From: ZC4RG30 sp963777735
GTDB lineage: Bacteria > Pseudomonadota > Gammaproteobacteria > Steroidobacterales > Steroidobacteraceae
Direction of reading: 5' to 3'
DNA length: 64,000 nt
NCBI GenBank assembly: GCA_963777735.1
Contig: CAVZRQ010000008.1
Coordinates: 1,674,001-1,738,000 of the forward strand
A program made the position numbers and the translations under genes. Below the pieces are notes generated by a model. That model saw nothing but the letters and a program-made list of their open reading frames with translations. It was not told the origin of the DNA and ran no database searches. This document shows positions 17,661 through 27,200 of the stretch, one piece after another (the first letter of the stretch is position 1; every line of letters begins with the position of its first letter).

Positions 17661-17695
17661 GCGCTACCCCGGCATGGAGGTGAGAGTCATGTACT

Positions 17696-17709
17696 TTGAC
17701 GTAGGTCAT
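17696..17709. promoter_or_regulatory. Candidate Crp/Fnr-type binding site
   Basis: TTGAC-GTAG-GTCAT, with a perfect TGAC/GTCA dyad and a 4-bp spacer, close to the general TTGAT-N4-ATCAA form bound by Crp/Fnr proteins. It lies 36 bp upstream of the minus-strand Crp/Fnr start and 53 bp upstream of the BLUF start. Confidence 0.45.
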
Positions 17710-17761
17710 TTCCCGCTTGCTCCGTAATGTTCGCATCGACGACAAGCCTGGAGGCGGCAGA

Positions 17762-18163
17762 TTGATATTTGAATTCGTTTATACCAGCGTTCTTGCTCCG
17801 GCGTCAGATGTGCGCTGCGTGGCCGACATCGTGCGCCGGGCGCGCAGCTACAACCTGGCAAACGGGCTGAGCGGCGTGCTGGTATTCGACGGCGCGCGCT
17901 TCTGCCAGCACCTCGAGGGCGAGGAAGAAGCCGTGTTGTTGCTGGCCGCCAAGATCGAAGGGGATTCGCGTCACGAGCAGTTCCGGGTTCTGCACCGCGG
18001 ATTTACAGGCGAGCAGCGTCGTTTCGGCGAATGGAGCATGGCCTACGCACTGGATACCGAAGGGACGTTGCTGGAAACCCTCGCCATGGCGCCCGGTTTA
18101 CGGGCGGCGACAATGCTGCAGGAATTCCTGCCGCTGCTCGCGAATCAGCCGTCTTCCCTCTGA
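17762..18163 (+). CDS. BLUF-domain blue-light photoreceptor
   Basis: A 133-aa single-domain BLUF protein, binding FAD and sensing blue light. The key residues keep the spacing of AppA: Tyr7, Asn31 and Gln49 (24 and 18 residues apart, as Tyr21/Asn45/Gln63), plus Trp91 and Met93 in the EWSMAYA strand. The family motif GLSGVLVFDGARFCQHLEG is intact. TTG 17762 is taken as the start because GGAGG lies seven bases upstream and the protein then begins, as the family does, just before the first strand. There is no output domain, so it must act through a partner protein. It is divergent from the Crp/Fnr gene. Confidence 0.92.
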   Translation: MIFEFVYTSVLAPASDVRCVADIVRRARSYNLANGLSGVLVFDGARFCQHLEGEEEAVLLLAAKIEGDSRHEQFRVLHRGFTGEQRRFGEWSMAYALDTEGTLLETLAMAPGLRAATMLQEFLPLLANQPSSL

Positions 18164-18486
18164 GCTTCCGCTGATCCTGCCGGCCGCATGCGCACGATGG
18201 GTTCAAAGCGCAGTTCGCCATCTTCGTACTCGGTGCGCCGCAACTGCAGGCGCATGCCCTTGGTCACATTGCGCGGCTTGAGGATACGCACCTGCTCTCC
18301 GGACTCCACCTTCACAAGGCAGGTCCGGCCGTCGTCACTCACTACTTCGGCCGTGACCTCGGTAACCGAAATCACATCGCCACCGAGGCCCCATACGCCC
18401 CACCACACCAGGAACATGGCCAGCGGCACGGCCACACCCAGCACGCGTGAGACCTGATGACCGCGAAAAAAACCATCTGCGCCCAT
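18145..18486 (-). CDS. Small membrane protein with beta-rich tail, unknown function
   Basis: 113 aa: a short N-terminus, one transmembrane segment (about 14-33, rich in Trp), then an all-beta hydrophilic domain (GRTCLVKVESGEQVRILKP) that resembles OB/NfeD-like folds of membrane-anchored proteins. No specific family is recognised. Its last 19 bp overlap the convergent BLUF gene. It follows the alpha/beta hydrolase gene at 18493 with a 6-bp gap and is probably in its operon. Confidence 0.68.
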   Translation of the reverse strand: MGADGFFRGHQVSRVLGVAVPLAMFLVWWGVWGLGGDVISVTEVTAEVVSDDGRTCLVKVESGEQVRILKPRNVTKGMRLQLRRTEYEDGELRFEPIVRMRPAGSAEAQREDG

Positions 18487-18492
18487 GGCGCG

Positions 18493-19983
18493 TCAGAAGG
18501 CCGGGGTCACGCGGGCAGCTGACACTTTCAGCGCGTCCGCATCTTCCCTGACCAGGCGCCGCTCCAGCACGGCCTGTTCCACTGCGGCAGTGAAGCGCCG
18601 CAGGTATTCATTGCGGTCGCGATACAGCGCCTTGAGTCGGGTGGCATCGAAGCGTTGCATGGATCCCGTGAGTTCACACACGCGGCGCGCCCGCTCGCTG
18701 CCATCAGCCGGTGTGCTGCGGCCCGCATACCGCGCCAGGGGCACCTCGATCTGCGGCAACCGCCAGCCACCCTGGGCATTTCCGCTGGCATTCACCACCG
18801 GCGCCATGCTGGGGCCTGTCTCGATGCGCGGCATGCCCACCATCGGCAGTTTCTGCACCAGCAGTTCGTCGAACTGCTGCCAGATCGCGTTGAACGCGAG
18901 GCCGAGCGGAAAATCACTGCGTGGCTCTCGGCAAAGGGATTCAGCGGGCAGATCAAGGCCGGCGATGGTGAGGTCTGTCGGCGCCGGTGTTCCCGCAGCA
19001 AACGGACCGGAATGCGCCGCGCCCGCGATCTCGTAGAGCCGGAACACGTCGCCGGGTGCATCGCTGTCGTCGCGCCGCATGCCTGGCGCAAGCTGGAAAT
19101 CCGATTCGGTCATCACGGTCACAAAGGGCACATCGCGAGGCAAGGCCGTGCGACGCACATCGCCTTCCGGCAGCGCTGCCGCGCATTGGTGGATGGGAGT
19201 CTCCACCATGTTGCCCGCCGCATTCAGATAGCCGTCGAATATCGGCTCACCATTGCCGAGCCGCAGCCGGCCATGCATGGCATTGGCGAATGTCGTGATA
19301 TAGCCGCCTGTCTGGGAATACCCCGCGGCGATCAGACGCTGCGGGCTGAGATCGAGCAGTGGATTCTCCTTGCTCGAACTGCGCAGCAGCGCGCCGGTCT
19401 GCGCGATCGCATCCCAGGCCAGTCCGTTCTCGGCATCCATCGGATCGGGGCAGCCTGCTGGCTGCCGGAAGGCGAATCCCAGCGCCCCATAACGCACCGG
19501 ATCAAACTTCTGCAGCGTGGCGATGGCCTCCGGCTTGACCGTGACGCCCACCCAGACATCACCGCGCCGCATGAAATGCTCGAACGAAAATCCCCACAGG
19601 GGCGCGAAGTCATATTGCCCGCTGGGGTTCAGCAGTTCGACGATCACCCGGCCACTGAACTTGCCGGCATCCAGCGGCCGCCGCACCAGCACCCGCGTGG
19701 CAAAGGGCAGGTTGGCATGGCGAACCACGAGTTCGCGGCTGTCGGGGCCGGCCCAGTCATGCACATTGCCGTAGCCGCGCACCAGCAGTTCCGACTCTGC
19801 ATAGCCGCGCGCGGCCAGATCCACCGGCTGCTGCGTGCGCGCGGCGGCCAGGAACGGCCGGTTCGTGGCGCTGATGGGCATCACGCTGGCCCTTGGCGTT
19901 GGCACCAGCAAGGGTTCTGCGGCCTGCAACAGACTGCCTACCAGCAGCAGCAACACACCCAAGGTCATTTTCTCGCGCATCAT
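18493..19983 (-). CDS. Secreted alpha/beta-hydrolase-domain protein (Abhydrolase_10 type)
   Basis: 496 aa with a signal peptide (ending QAAEP). The N-terminal region PISATNRPFLAAARTQQPVD, the YVE-type GRVIVELLNPSGQYDFAPLW strand and the nucleophile elbow AAGYSQTGGY are typical of the Abhydrolase_10 family of secreted hydrolases. The serine of GYSQTG is the probable nucleophile. The substrate is unknown; homologs occur in lipid- and steroid-degrading Proteobacteria. The gene is divergent from another alpha/beta hydrolase (start 20032, 48 bp away) and is followed by the small membrane protein gene. Confidence 0.82.
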   Translation of the reverse strand: MMREKMTLGVLLLLVGSLLQAAEPLLVPTPRASVMPISATNRPFLAAARTQQPVDLAARGYAESELLVRGYGNVHDWAGPDSRELVVRHANLPFATRVLVRRPLDAGKFSGRVIVELLNPSGQYDFAPLWGFSFEHFMRRGDVWVGVTVKPEAIATLQKFDPVRYGALGFAFRQPAGCPDPMDAENGLAWDAIAQTGALLRSSSKENPLLDLSPQRLIAAGYSQTGGYITTFANAMHGRLRLGNGEPIFDGYLNAAGNMVETPIHQCAAALPEGDVRRTALPRDVPFVTVMTESDFQLAPGMRRDDSDAPGDVFRLYEIAGAAHSGPFAAGTPAPTDLTIAGLDLPAESLCREPRSDFPLGLAFNAIWQQFDELLVQKLPMVGMPRIETGPSMAPVVNASGNAQGGWRLPQIEVPLARYAGRSTPADGSERARRVCELTGSMQRFDATRLKALYRDRNEYLRRFTAAVEQAVLERRLVREDADALKVSAARVTPAF

Positions 19984-20031
19984 CGTCGGAACTACACTAC
20001 CTTCGCCTGCGCACTGTCAACGAGGCCGCGC

Positions 20032-20928
20032 GTGACCGACCCCATTCTGGAATCCTTCGAAACATTTGTCGCGCGTTCGCTGGCCCGCCCGGGCAAGCCG
20101 CGCCATGCCCGGGTCGCCGGCATCCGCATGCACTATCTGGAATGGCCAGGCCCGTCCGATGCGCCGCCCCTGCTGCTGTTGCACGGCTTTCTCGCGCATG
20201 CGCACTGGTGGGATTTCATCGCACCCTGGCTGGCCGAACACTTCCGGGTCATCGCGCCGGATTTCGGTGGCATGGGCGACAGCGAACATCGCGCCAGTTA
20301 CAACCACCAGCAGTTCTACGACGAAATTGCCGGAATTGTCGATGCGACGGACATCGAAGGTTGCGTGGCAATCGGCCACAGTTTTGGCGGCCGCGCGCTG
20401 CTTTACGCCTGCGACCAGCACCCTGGCCTGTTCGCGCGGGCCATCGTGGTGGATTCCCGCCTGGGCTCGGTCAGCGACCCGGTGCGCGGCTTCGATGAGG
20501 AATGGCGCCCGAAAAAACGTTATCCGGATGAAGCCACCATCCTCGGCCGATTCACGCTTCGACCGGTGGAACCCGCCCCTGCGCTCGCCATGGCGCACAT
20601 GGCCGCGGCTTCCATCCGCCAGGATGCCGATGGCTGGGTCTGGAAGTTCGACGAGAACGTCAGCCGGCTGTTCCAGCATCGCAATTCCGATGCGGGCATC
20701 AACGACAGTGAAGTGCTGCAGGGAATGCAGACCCCGGTGGATTTCATCTATGGCGAGGAGAGCCGGGTGGTGACCCCGGCGCGGGCGGCGCTACTCGCAG
20801 GCTGCCTGCCAAATGTGCGCAGCGTGACGGGAATTCCCTGCAGCCACCATCATCTGCCGGTGAGCCAGCCCATCGCGCTGCTGGCGGCGCTGCGGGTGCT
20901 GCTGCAGCAGCGCCCCGCCAGGGTTTAA
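20032..20928 (+). CDS. Alpha/beta-fold hydrolase
   Basis: 298 aa, cytosolic (no signal peptide). Oxyanion-hole motif LLLHGFLAH, a DFGGMGDSE loop, the nucleophile elbow AIGHSFGG (serine), an acid in the FIYGEESR region and the catalytic histidine in CSHHHLP complete a triad. It resembles epoxide-hydrolase/esterase-type enzymes; the substrate cannot be told. The GTG start at 20032 has GAGG six bases upstream. It is divergent from the Abhydrolase_10 gene. Its stop overlaps by 3 bp the stop of the tiny zinc-ribbon gene on the other strand, inside a GTTTAAAC palindrome. Confidence 0.85.
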   Translation: MTDPILESFETFVARSLARPGKPRHARVAGIRMHYLEWPGPSDAPPLLLLHGFLAHAHWWDFIAPWLAEHFRVIAPDFGGMGDSEHRASYNHQQFYDEIAGIVDATDIEGCVAIGHSFGGRALLYACDQHPGLFARAIVVDSRLGSVSDPVRGFDEEWRPKKRYPDEATILGRFTLRPVEPAPALAMAHMAAASIRQDADGWVWKFDENVSRLFQHRNSDAGINDSEVLQGMQTPVDFIYGEESRVVTPARAALLAGCLPNVRSVTGIPCSHHHLPVSQPIALLAALRVLLQQRPARV

Positions 20929-21062
20929 ACGGCAGCCCGGCAGCGCCGCGCGACGGACCAGGCGGCGCGCAGCGCAGCGGCGGTGACTGCCAGCGGCCTG
21001 CGGCAGCGCAGGCACAGGGTGCGGTTGTCGGCGTTCTCGGCCCCACATTGCGGACAGAACAT
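20925..21062 (-). CDS. 45-aa zinc-ribbon protein
   Basis: A very short gene reading MFCPQCGAENADNRTLCLRC followed by a basic, alanine-rich tail. The two CxxC pairs (Cys3/Cys6 and Cys17/Cys20) form a standard zinc-ribbon, as in the zinc_ribbon_2 family. GGGAGAG lies upstream of ATG 21062 at a usable distance. It lies downstream of the YqhA-like gene on the same strand (92-bp gap) and converges on the hydrolase gene. It may be a small adaptor, or a remnant of a larger zinc-ribbon membrane protein. Confidence 0.72.
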   Translation of the reverse strand: MFCPQCGAENADNRTLCLRCRRPLAVTAAALRAAWSVARRCRAAV

Positions 21063-21154
21063 GGCTCTCTCTCCCGTTCCTTCGGTTGGCCAATCTTGCG
21101 GAAGATCCGCCGCAATCGGCTACGGATATCTGGCGTATTCGCCCAGATTTGCCG

Positions 21155-21679
21155 TCACTCGTCGTGGGCAGCTCGATGCGAGGCGGCAGACATGCGGTCC
21201 AGCAGCCCCATCAGCACGGCCGAAAGCACGAACGTCATGTGGATGATCACGTACCACAGGAGCTTGTCGTTTTCGATTTCTTCGGCTTCCATGAACTTGC
21301 GCAGCAGATGGATGGACGAGATGGCCACGATCGAGGCAGCCACCTTCATCTTCAGCGTGCTGGCATCCAGCTTGCCCAGCCAGCCGAGCTTGTCGCCACC
21401 ACCGCTTTCATCGATATCGATCTTGGAAACGAAGTTCTCGTAGCCGGAGAACATCACCATCACGATGAGCCCTGCCACCAGCGAAAGATCGACCAGCGCC
21501 AGCAGCGACAGCACGATCTTCGCTTCCTGCGCATCCGGCTGCAGCACGTAATGAAACGCGTGGTACAGCTCCATGAAGAACTGGATGCCCAGGATCACCA
21601 GCGCGATCGACAGGCCGAAGTAGATGGGCGCCAGCAACCAGCGGCTGGCGAAAAACAGGCGTTCTACGAAGCGTTCCAT
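21155..21679 (-). CDS. yqhA: UPF0114/YqhA-family membrane protein
   Basis: 174 aa with four predicted membrane helices. The signature start (ERLFFASRWLLAPIYFGLSI), the VDLSLVAGLIVMVMFSGYENFVS segment and the conserved charged loop before SSIHLLRKF are as in E. coli YqhA. It is an inner-membrane protein of unknown function. It follows the MOSC gene (start at 21679, MOSC stop at 21691) and is probably in the same minus-strand unit. Confidence 0.93.
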   Translation of the reverse strand: MERFVERLFFASRWLLAPIYFGLSIALVILGIQFFMELYHAFHYVLQPDAQEAKIVLSLLALVDLSLVAGLIVMVMFSGYENFVSKIDIDESGGGDKLGWLGKLDASTLKMKVAASIVAISSIHLLRKFMEAEEIENDKLLWYVIIHMTFVLSAVLMGLLDRMSAASHRAAHDE

Positions 21680-21690
21680 GATGGGCGCGA

Positions 21691-22515
21691 TTATAGAGGT
21701 TGAGCGGGCTGCAGCTGCACAGAATCACCGCGGCGCAGGATGCTGCCGACGCCAGCTGTCGCATAGGCATTGCGGCCGAACACCACCCCGCGCAGCTCAG
21801 GGTCGAAACGGTAACGCTTGAGCGTGCGCAACGGCTCATCGCCCGTGCTCTCGCCGGTGTGCTGGTCGATGGTGGTGATCACGCAGCGGGTGCAGGCCTT
21901 GGTGAGTGCGATGCGCGCAGCGCCAATCGCGAGCGTCTGCGCAGCATCTTCGGCATAGGCCGGCACATCGCCGAGCAGCAGGTTCGGGCGGAAGCGCTGC
22001 ACCGGCAGATCGTGCCCCACCCGCGCTGAGAGGTCCGCGATCGACGCCTGCGACAGCACCAGCATCGGATAGCCATCCGAAAACAGCGTCGGCACTTCCC
22101 GCTCACCGGTCCAGTCCTGGTTGGAAAGGCGCTGCTGCCGCGTGTCGAAACGCACCAGTCGCAGCGGGCGCCCCAGCCACTCCGACAGGAACTGCGCCGC
22201 TTCATGACCGGCATCGAAGGCGCGGCAACGTGCGCCCCAAACCAGCACCTCGCAGGCCTCGCCCTCATGCTGCAGGTCCAGCGATGGGCCAGCGCCCTGC
22301 GGCGTCGAGAGATGCAGCTTGCCACCGGCAATCGCAGTGCCCAGCAGTGCCAGCCGGCCTTCCGTTCGTTGGGTCAGGAAACGACCGCCTGTATCAACCA
22401 CCATCCATTCGCGATCGTGGCGCAGGCCAAATGGGCCAAGCTCGGCCTCGATGCAGGCGATGCCCGCGGCAGACTTGACCGGATAGACAAAAAGGCCGGC
22501 CAGCACCGCCGTCAT
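21691..22515 (-). CDS. MOSC-domain protein (YcbX/mARC-like, no ferredoxin domain)
   Basis: 274 aa. An N-terminal MOSC beta-barrel (LFVYPVKSAAGI, LRHDREWMVVD) is followed by a MOSC domain with FRPNLLL and the cysteine-containing segment ACTRCVITTID; the first of these cysteines aligns with the molybdenum-binding cysteine of mARC/YcbX. Such proteins reduce N-hydroxylated compounds with a molybdenum cofactor. Unlike E. coli YcbX there is no C-terminal 2Fe-2S domain, so a separate electron donor would be needed. It overlaps the MarR gene by ATGA. Confidence 0.88.
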   Translation of the reverse strand: MTAVLAGLFVYPVKSAAGIACIEAELGPFGLRHDREWMVVDTGGRFLTQRTEGRLALLGTAIAGGKLHLSTPQGAGPSLDLQHEGEACEVLVWGARCRAFDAGHEAAQFLSEWLGRPLRLVRFDTRQQRLSNQDWTGEREVPTLFSDGYPMLVLSQASIADLSARVGHDLPVQRFRPNLLLGDVPAYAEDAAQTLAIGAARIALTKACTRCVITTIDQHTGESTGDEPLRTLKRYRFDPELRGVVFGRNAYATAGVGSILRRGDSVQLQPAQPL

Positions 22516-23027
22516 GGCGTGGTGCGGGCCTCGTTGCGGCGCCGCTCGGCAGCGAGCTCGGCGCTGTCGCGCTGCGCGCCGGATTCCAGGCCATCGACGC
22601 AGCGTTCGAGATAGCCGCGCAGTTCCACCACTTCCTGTGGTCGCAGCATGGACAGCATCTGCGTCATCACCGGCGCGCCGGCGCTGCGGGCGGCATTGAG
22701 CCGCTCCACGCCCGCTGGCAGCAGGTACCAGCGGTCGGCGCGACGATTCTGGGGATCGGGCCGGCGCTCGATGGCGCCATCCATTTCCAGCCGACGCAGC
22801 AGCCCGGTCATGGTCTGTGCGGTGACCAGCAGCCGCCGCGCGAGCCTGGCACCGGCAATGCCCGGCTCCTGCTGCAATTGATCGAGGGTAACCAGATGCG
22901 CGAACGACACATCGGAGTTGCGCCGCAGACGCTCATCGACCTGGTGTCGGAACTGGTGCATCAGCCGCTTGAGCAGATAACCGATCTGCTCTTCCGGCAT
23001 GCGATTGCAGGGACTCTTCGTGGTCAC
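22512..23027 (-). CDS. MarR-family transcriptional regulator
   Basis: 171 aa winged-helix repressor: helical dimerisation ends, with a central HTH and wing (QLQQEPGIAGARLARRLLVTAQTMTGLLRRLEMDG then IERRPDPQNRRADRW). It is divergent from the RND efflux operon with an 84-bp gap that contains a strong dyad (23061-23093), so it most likely represses the efflux genes and itself. The first gene downstream, the MOSC protein, overlaps its stop by ATGA, tying molybdenum-dependent detoxification to the same regulator. Confidence 0.9.
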   Translation of the reverse strand: MTTKSPCNRMPEEQIGYLLKRLMHQFRHQVDERLRRNSDVSFAHLVTLDQLQQEPGIAGARLARRLLVTAQTMTGLLRRLEMDGAIERRPDPQNRRADRWYLLPAGVERLNAARSAGAPVMTQMLSMLRPQEVVELRGYLERCVDGLESGAQRDSAELAAERRRNEARTTP

Positions 23028-23060
23028 TTTTTATGCTGCGCTGTTGCTTGCCAAAAATAA

Positions 23061-23093
23061 GGTGCCTGATATTATATCAGCCACCTGATATCA
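23061..23093. promoter_or_regulatory. MarR-type operator between the repressor and efflux genes
   Basis: CTGATAT-T-ATATCAG (23066-23080) is a perfect dyad, extended by GGTG (23061-23064) and CACC (23082-23085) into a near-perfect 25-bp palindrome. A second palindrome TGATATCA follows at 23086-23093. The A/T-rich dyad in a GC-rich background, placed between divergent marR and efflux starts, is the expected MarR operator and overlaps the likely promoter. Confidence 0.75.
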
Positions 23094-23111
23094 AACAAGC
23101 CGAGCAAGCCG

Positions 23112-24291
23112 ATGCGCCAGGACGAGCCGCTCTTTCTGCGACCCTCCGTGTCCCCGAAAGTTCTAATGATTTGCATTTGTACTGCGGCGCTGCTGGCAGG
23201 GTGTGAGCGTGGCGGCGAATCGTCGGCCGGAAAAGCAGACGCCGCGGCAAAGGAAGGGGCGGCCGCGCCCACGGCTTCCATGACGGTCACCACGACTCCC
23301 GTGCGCAGCGAAGACATCGTGCGCACCGTGCCGGCCACCGGCTCCATCCATCCCTGGCAGGAAGTGATCGTCGGCGCCGAAGTGGGCGGCTACCGCGTGG
23401 CCGAGGTGCTGGTGGATGTCGGCACACGCGTGCAGAAAGGCCAGGCACTGGTGCGCCTGTCGGGCGACATGCTGCAGGCCGAACTCTCCTCGCGCCAGGC
23501 CGCGCTGCGCAGCGCCGAAGCCACGGAAGTGAATGCGGCTGCGGCCCTGCGTCGCGGCCAGCAGGTCTCCACCTCGGGCGCCTTGTCCGCCGCCGACCTC
23601 GACCGCCTCAAGGCCGAGCAGGTTGCCGCGCAGGCGCGCGTCGAAACCGCGAAGGCCGATCTCTACACCGCCGAACTGCGCGTGCGTTATGGCACCGTCA
23701 CGGCGCCCGACAGCGGCACCATCACTTCACGCACGGTCAGTGCTGGCCAGGTGGCCCAGGCCGGTCAGGAAATGATGCGTCTGCTGCGGCAGAACCGCGT
23801 CGAATGGCGCGCCGAAGTGCCTGAATCGCAGCTGTCGCGCATCAAGGTGGGCCAGGCCGTGCAGGTCACCGCCGTCGATGGCAGCGTGCTCAAGGGCAAG
23901 GTGCGCGCGGTGGCGCCCACCGTGCAGACCAACAACCGCACCGGCCTCGCCTATGTGGACATCAGCGGCGGTGATGCGCGTCCCGGCATGTTCGCGCGCG
24001 GCGCGATCGAAGCCGGCAAGGGCGCGGCGCTGCTGGTGCCGGTGGCCAGCGTGGTGATGCAGGATGGCTACAGCTACGTGTTCGTGCGTGAAGGCCAACA
24101 ACACGGTCGAACGCCGCCTCGTGCAGCAGGCCGGCGTGCACGGCGACTCCCTGGAAGTGGCCAGTGGCGTGGCGGCCGGCGATGTCATTGCCGTGAAGGG
24201 CGCGGGATTCCTGAAGGATGGCGATACCGTGCGCGTCAGCAACGATGCCGCGCCTGAAGCCACCGCAGCCGCCCCGGTGTCAGCGCCATGA
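23112..24291 (+). pseudogene. RND efflux periplasmic adaptor (MFP), frameshifted near its end
   Basis: Membrane-fusion subunit that would link an RND pump to an outer-membrane channel. It has a lipoprotein-type signal (LLAGC), a barrel-sandwich domain (GGYRVAEVLVDVGTRVQKGQ), a coiled-coil hairpin and a beta-barrel. The frame is open to a stop at 24255-24257. From about base 24087 the family sequence (ANNTVERRLVQQAGVHGDSL to the end) continues one frame over, ending at 24291. One extra base near 24084-24088 explains this; corrected, the protein would be 392 aa. Its true stop overlaps the pump start by ATGA. The shift may be a real mutation or a sequencing error. Confidence 0.75.
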
Positions 24292-27200
24292 ACTTTGTTA
24301 CGTGGTCGATCCGGAACCCCGTTCCGGTGATCATGATGTTCGTCGCGCTGGTGGTGGGCGGCATCCTCAGCTTCCCGAAGCTCGGCGTGCAGGACCAGCC
24401 GGACATCTCCTTCCCGTTCATCATCGTGAACGTGGGTTATGCCGGCGTGCCGCCCACGCAGATGGAGACCGAGGTCACCCGCAAGGTGGAAGACGCCATC
24501 TCCACCATCGTCGGCATCGAGAACATCAACTCGACGGTCACCACCGGCTCCTCGCAGACGGCCATCGAATTCCAGTTCGGCTCCGACCTTTCGCAGGCCA
24601 TGGACGACGTGCGCGATGCCATCACCCGCATCCGCCCCGACCTGCCGCTGGATGCCACCGAGCCCTTCATCTCGCGCGCCACCACGGCCGGCAACGCGGT
24701 GCTCACCTTCGCCGTCGCCTCCGACAGCATGTCCGACACCGAACTCTCCTGGTTCGTCGACCTCAACGTGATGCGCGCCGTCAGCGGCGTGGATGGCGTG
24801 GGCAGTGTCAGCCGCATCGGCGGCGTGTCGCGCGAGGTGCGCGTCGATCTCGATCCGGATCGCATGGCCGCGCTCGGCGTGACCGCTGGCGATGTCTCCA
24901 GGCAACTCGTCCGCACCCAGGTGGAACTGCCCGGCGGCGAGACCCGCATCGGCCCGCAGGAACAGAGCGTGCGCACGCTGGGCACCATCGGCAGCGTGCA
25001 GGAACTGGCCGCCATGCCCATCACCCTGGGCGACGGCCGCAATATCCGCCTCGATTCCATCGCCGACGTGCGCGACCAGGCCGCCGAAGTGCGCCGCGAA
25101 GTGCGCCTCGACGGCAAGACCGTCATCGGCTTCGAGGTGATGCGCGCCTGGGGCGAAGGCGCCCTGAAGGTGGCCGATGGCACGCGCGAAGCCGTGAAGG
25201 AACTGCAGGAAAAATACCCCGCCATCCAGATCACCGAGATCAACGCCGTCCAGGACAAGGAAATCCGCGACAGCTTCCACGGCTCGATGATCATGCTGAT
25301 CGAGGGCGCCATCCTCGCCATCATCGTGGTGTGGTTCTTCCTGAAGGACATCCGCGCCACGCTGATCTCGGCCGCCGCGCTGCCGCTGTCGGTGATCCCG
25401 ACCTTCTGGGCGCTGCACATCTTCGGCTTCTCGATGAACACGCTGACCATGCTGGCGCTGTCGCTGGTGGTCGGCATGCTGGTCGACGACGCCATCGTGG
25501 AGGTCGAGAACAACGTGCGCCATCTGCGCATGGGCAAACCGCCCGTGCAGGCCGCCACCGACGCCGCCATCGAAATCGGTCTCGCGGTGGTCGCCACCTC
25601 GCTGACGCTGTGCGCCGTGTTCATTCCCGTGGCCTTCATGGACGGCATTCCCGGCGAGTTCTTCAAGCCCTTCGGCTTCACCGCCACCGTGGCCGTGCTG
25701 TTCTCGCTGCTGGTGGCGCGCGCGCTGACGCCGATGATGGCCTCGCGCCTGATGCGGCCCGACAGCCACGTGGAAACGCCCAGCCGCTTCAAGCTCTGGT
25801 ACATGGAGAAAGTGCAGTCGGCGCTGCGGCATCGGGTCATCACCCTTGCCGCCTCGACCGCATTGATGGGGGGCGCGTTCTACCTCGCCACCACGCTGCC
25901 CACGGGCTTCACGCCCAGCGATGACTTCGGGTTCGTGAACCTCAACGTCAGCCTGCCGCCAGGCTCGACCATGAACGATTCCCGCGAAGTGGCCGAGCAG
26001 ATCCGCGGCAAACTGTCGAAGTACCCGGAAGTGGTGCATGTCACCACCAACATCAGCCCGCGCAGCGCCAGCTCGTTCATCACGCTGGTGGATCGCGACG
26101 AACGCGAACTCTCGCAGCAGCAGATGCAGCAGAAGATGATTGCCGACATGCGCTCGATACCTGGCGTGCGGATCCAGGGCGGCGGTGGCGGCAATCCCGG
26201 CAGCGGGCCGCTGAGCTCGAGCTGACGGGCGACGACTCGAACGCCCTCGCCGTCGCGGCGCTGGCTGTCGAGCGCGACCTGCGCAACACACCCGGCTTCG
26301 CCAACGTGACCACCAGCGCCAGCCTGCTGCAGCCGGAGCTCACCATCCGGCCGCGCGCCGACCGCGCTGCGGAACTGGGCGTGACCACCTCGGCCATCAG
26401 CCAGGCCACGCGCATCGCGACCAGCGGTGACATCACCAACAACCTCTCGAAGCTGAACCTGCCCGACCGGCAGATTCCGATCCGCGTGCGCCTGAACGAC
26501 TCCGCGCGCATGAACATCGAACAGATCAAGCTGCTGCAAGTGCCCTCGCGCTTCGGCCCGGTGCCGCTCATGAACGTGGCGGACGTGAGCCTCGGCGCGG
26601 GCCCCTCGCAGATCACGCGCTACAACCGCAGCCGCAACATCACGATCTCGGCCGACCGCGGCACCATTCCGCTGGGCGATGCCGTGGATATCGCGCAACA
26701 ACCTGCCGTCGATGAAGAACCTGCCGGCCGGGGTTGCGCCACTCGAATCGGGCGAGGCGGAAATCATGCGCGACATCTTCACCGGCTTCGGCCTCGCGAT
26801 GGTGATCGGCATCTTCTGCATCTACGCGCTGCTGGTGCTGCTGTTCCACGACATGCTGCAGCCGATCACCATCCTGTCGGCGCTGCCGCCCTCGGCCGGC
26901 GGAGCCATCGTGATGCTGTGGCTGCTCAACATGGAGCTGTCGCTGCCCTCGCTCATCGGCCTGCTTACGCTGATGGGCATCGTGACGAAGAACTCGATCC
27001 TGCTGGTGGAATACATCGTGATGGCGCGGCGCGAGCACGGCCTGTCACGCTACGAGGCCATCCTCGATGCCTGCAGCAAGCGCGTTCGTCCGATCATGAT
27101 GACCACCATCGCGATGGTGGCCGGCATGATCCCGATCACCATCGGCCTGCATGGCGATTCCAGCTTCCGCGCGCCCATGGGCGCAGCGGTGATCGGCGGC

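Noticed and set aside
23727..26291. An 854-codon open frame on the minus strand opposite the RND genes
   Set aside because: It is antisense to clear efflux-protein sequence and its translation is an Ala/Gly/His/Arg-rich mixture with no family motif. Long antisense frames are expected in GC-rich DNA.
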